Of a stretch of DNA of 5,910 nucleotides, positions 5,112 through 5,910 are shown in pieces. The notes beneath the pieces were generated by a model. The model made no database searches. It was given only the letters and a program-made list of their open reading frames with translations, and was not told where the DNA came from. Origin of the DNA: Lysobacteraceae bacterium. Lineage in GTDB: Bacteria; Pseudomonadota; Gammaproteobacteria; Xanthomonadales; Rhodanobacteraceae. The stretch covers positions 1-5,910 of the forward strand of contig JAGWZT010000138.1 of the NCBI GenBank assembly GCA_018971925.1, in the 5' to 3' direction. Each line of letters opens with the position of its first letter. Position 1 is the stretch's first letter. Both the position numbers and the translations under genes were made by a program.

Positions 5112-5849
5112 ATGACCGTATCGCGCCTGATCCGTGCGTCCCTGCTGGTTTGTGGCCTGGTGCTGACAGCCGCATGCTCGGCGCACAACGACGCCGGCAC
5201 CACGTCAACCCCGGCGGCGGCACCTTCCGCAGCGGCAACCCCGGCGCCCGCCGTCACCACCGCGTTCACCGAAGGCAAGGAATACGTCAATCTGGCGCTG
5301 CCCAAAGGCCAGGCGGCTCCGACCGGCGTGGTGGAAGTGGTCGAAGTGTTTTCCTACGGCTGTCCGCACTGTGCCGAGTTCGCACCCTACATGGACAAGT
5401 TGCGCGCCGAGCTGCCCGACGGCGTGCAGATCCGCTACATGCCTGCCGTGTTCGACGCGTCTTGGATGCCTTACGCGCAAGCGTTCTATGCGGCGCGTGA
5501 GCTGGGCGTGCTGAAACAGACCCATGATGCGTTCTTCAAGGCCATGCTGGAGCACTACCCGCTCAATTCGTTGCAGGACATGGCGGCGTGGTATGGCCGC
5601 CAGGGCGTGGATCCACAGAAGTTCATGGCCGCAGCCACCGGCGCGGAAACCACCAAACAGATGACGGATGACCAGCACACCGAAATGGGTTGGGGCATCG
5701 ACGCCACGCCGACCCTCGTGGTGGGCCGCCGCGCCAGCGATGCCAAGGATGCGCCGTTCGTCGGCTTGATGCGCAGCGCGGAAATCACCAGTTATGCCCA
5801 ATTGCAGCAAGTGGGTTTGTGGATGGCGCAGCACGTCGAGAAGCATTGA
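5112..5849 (+). CDS. dsbA: DsbA-family thiol:disulfide oxidoreductase, predicted lipoprotein, CPHC active site
   Basis: This is a second DsbA-type oxidase of 245 residues. The N-terminus is a lipoprotein signal (SRLIRASLLVCGLVLTAAC) with the lipidated cysteine at 22; Ser at +2 predicts sorting to the outer membrane if the usual Lol rule holds. An Ala/Pro/Thr-rich flexible linker follows (about 28-50). The thioredoxin-type domain has the classical SYGCPHC active site (81-87; C84 and C87) and cis-proline loop DATPT (197-201, P200). It shares with the preceding protein the patterns TEGK(D/E)Y, EVFS(F/Y)GCP.C..F.PY.DKLRAELP and WG(V/I)D(S/A)TPT, so the two are paralogues from an old duplication. 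It starts one nucleotide after the upstream stop, with AAGG 9 nt before the ATG, so translation is probably coupled. From memory, tandem dsbA genes occur in Xanthomonas and Xylella. The CPHC site makes this the more likely general disulfide donor. Confidence 0.92.
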   Translation: MTVSRLIRASLLVCGLVLTAACSAHNDAGTTSTPAAAPSAAATPAPAVTTAFTEGKEYVNLALPKGQAAPTGVVEVVEVFSYGCPHCAEFAPYMDKLRAELPDGVQIRYMPAVFDASWMPYAQAFYAARELGVLKQTHDAFFKAMLEHYPLNSLQDMAAWYGRQGVDPQKFMAAATGAETTKQMTDDQHTEMGWGIDATPTLVVGRRASDAKDAPFVGLMRSAEITSYAQLQQVGLWMAQHVEKH

Positions 5850-5850
5850 A

Positions 5851-5878
5851 CGGAACGCACACCGGTCCGTGCATTCCG
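5851..5878 (+). terminator. Weak hairpin after the dsbA pair, possible operon end
   Basis: CGGAA (5851-5855) pairs with TTCCG (5874-5878), then after one mismatch GCAC (5857-5860) pairs with GTGC (5869-5872), around an 8-nt loop. It begins 2 nt after the second dsbA stop. No T-run follows, so intrinsic termination is doubtful. The last 61 nt of the window contain no gene I can support. Confidence 0.3.
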
Positions 5879-5910
5879 GCACACGGAAGTCCGCACCGCG
5901 AAGTGGTAGT

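Noticed and set aside
5205..5882. Minus-strand 225-codon open frame opposite the lipoprotein dsbA
   Set aside because: Antisense shadow of a gene with CPHC and cis-proline motifs; no ribosome site or domain seen.

Overview
The window is GC-rich, about 63-66 % by eye, and densely coded. It looks like a chromosomal housekeeping segment of a gammaproteobacterium, most likely of the order Xanthomonadales/Lysobacterales (Rhodanobacter/Dyella/Xanthomonas-like). Three things suggest this: a plant-type (GCS2-family) glutamate-cysteine ligase instead of the enteric GshA type; the ysxC | cytochrome c4 - dsbA arrangement, which from memory is also found in Pseudomonas; and two dsbA-like genes in tandem, one of them a lipoprotein. 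No phage, plasmid, transposase, CRISPR, tRNA or rRNA signal was seen.

Left part (1-3346), all on the minus strand. Read in transcription order, the genes are ysxC (ribosome-assembly GTPase, 2690-3346), a 226-bp gap with an elaborate cruciform-type inverted repeat (2574-2654), gshA (first step of glutathione synthesis, 1099-2463), a GNAT/FR47-type acetyltransferase starting 2 nt after the gshA stop (404-1096), and a metallo-beta-lactamase-fold hydrolase that runs off the left edge (1-332). The last three look co-transcribed.

Right part (3347-5910), all on the plus strand. A clear sigma70-type promoter (3403-3432) lies in the divergent gap after the ysxC start. It drives a di-heme cytochrome c4 (3493-4329) with an unusually long Ala/Pro/Ser linker. 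A hairpin overlaps its stop codon. Two consecutive DsbA-family thiol oxidoreductases follow, separated by a single nucleotide: a soluble periplasmic one with a CPAC active site (4412-5110) and a predicted lipoprotein with the classical CPHC site (5112-5849). The final 61 nt hold only a weak hairpin.

How the genes work together: the right-hand operon acts in the envelope (electron transfer to terminal oxidase, disulfide formation). The left-hand cluster is cytoplasmic and starts glutathione synthesis, so thiol redox chemistry occurs on both sides of the locus, although shared regulation is not shown. I see no convincing new defence or mobile system. The points most worth a second look are the nested inverted repeat, the two divergent tandem DsbA proteins, and the linker-extended cytochrome c4.
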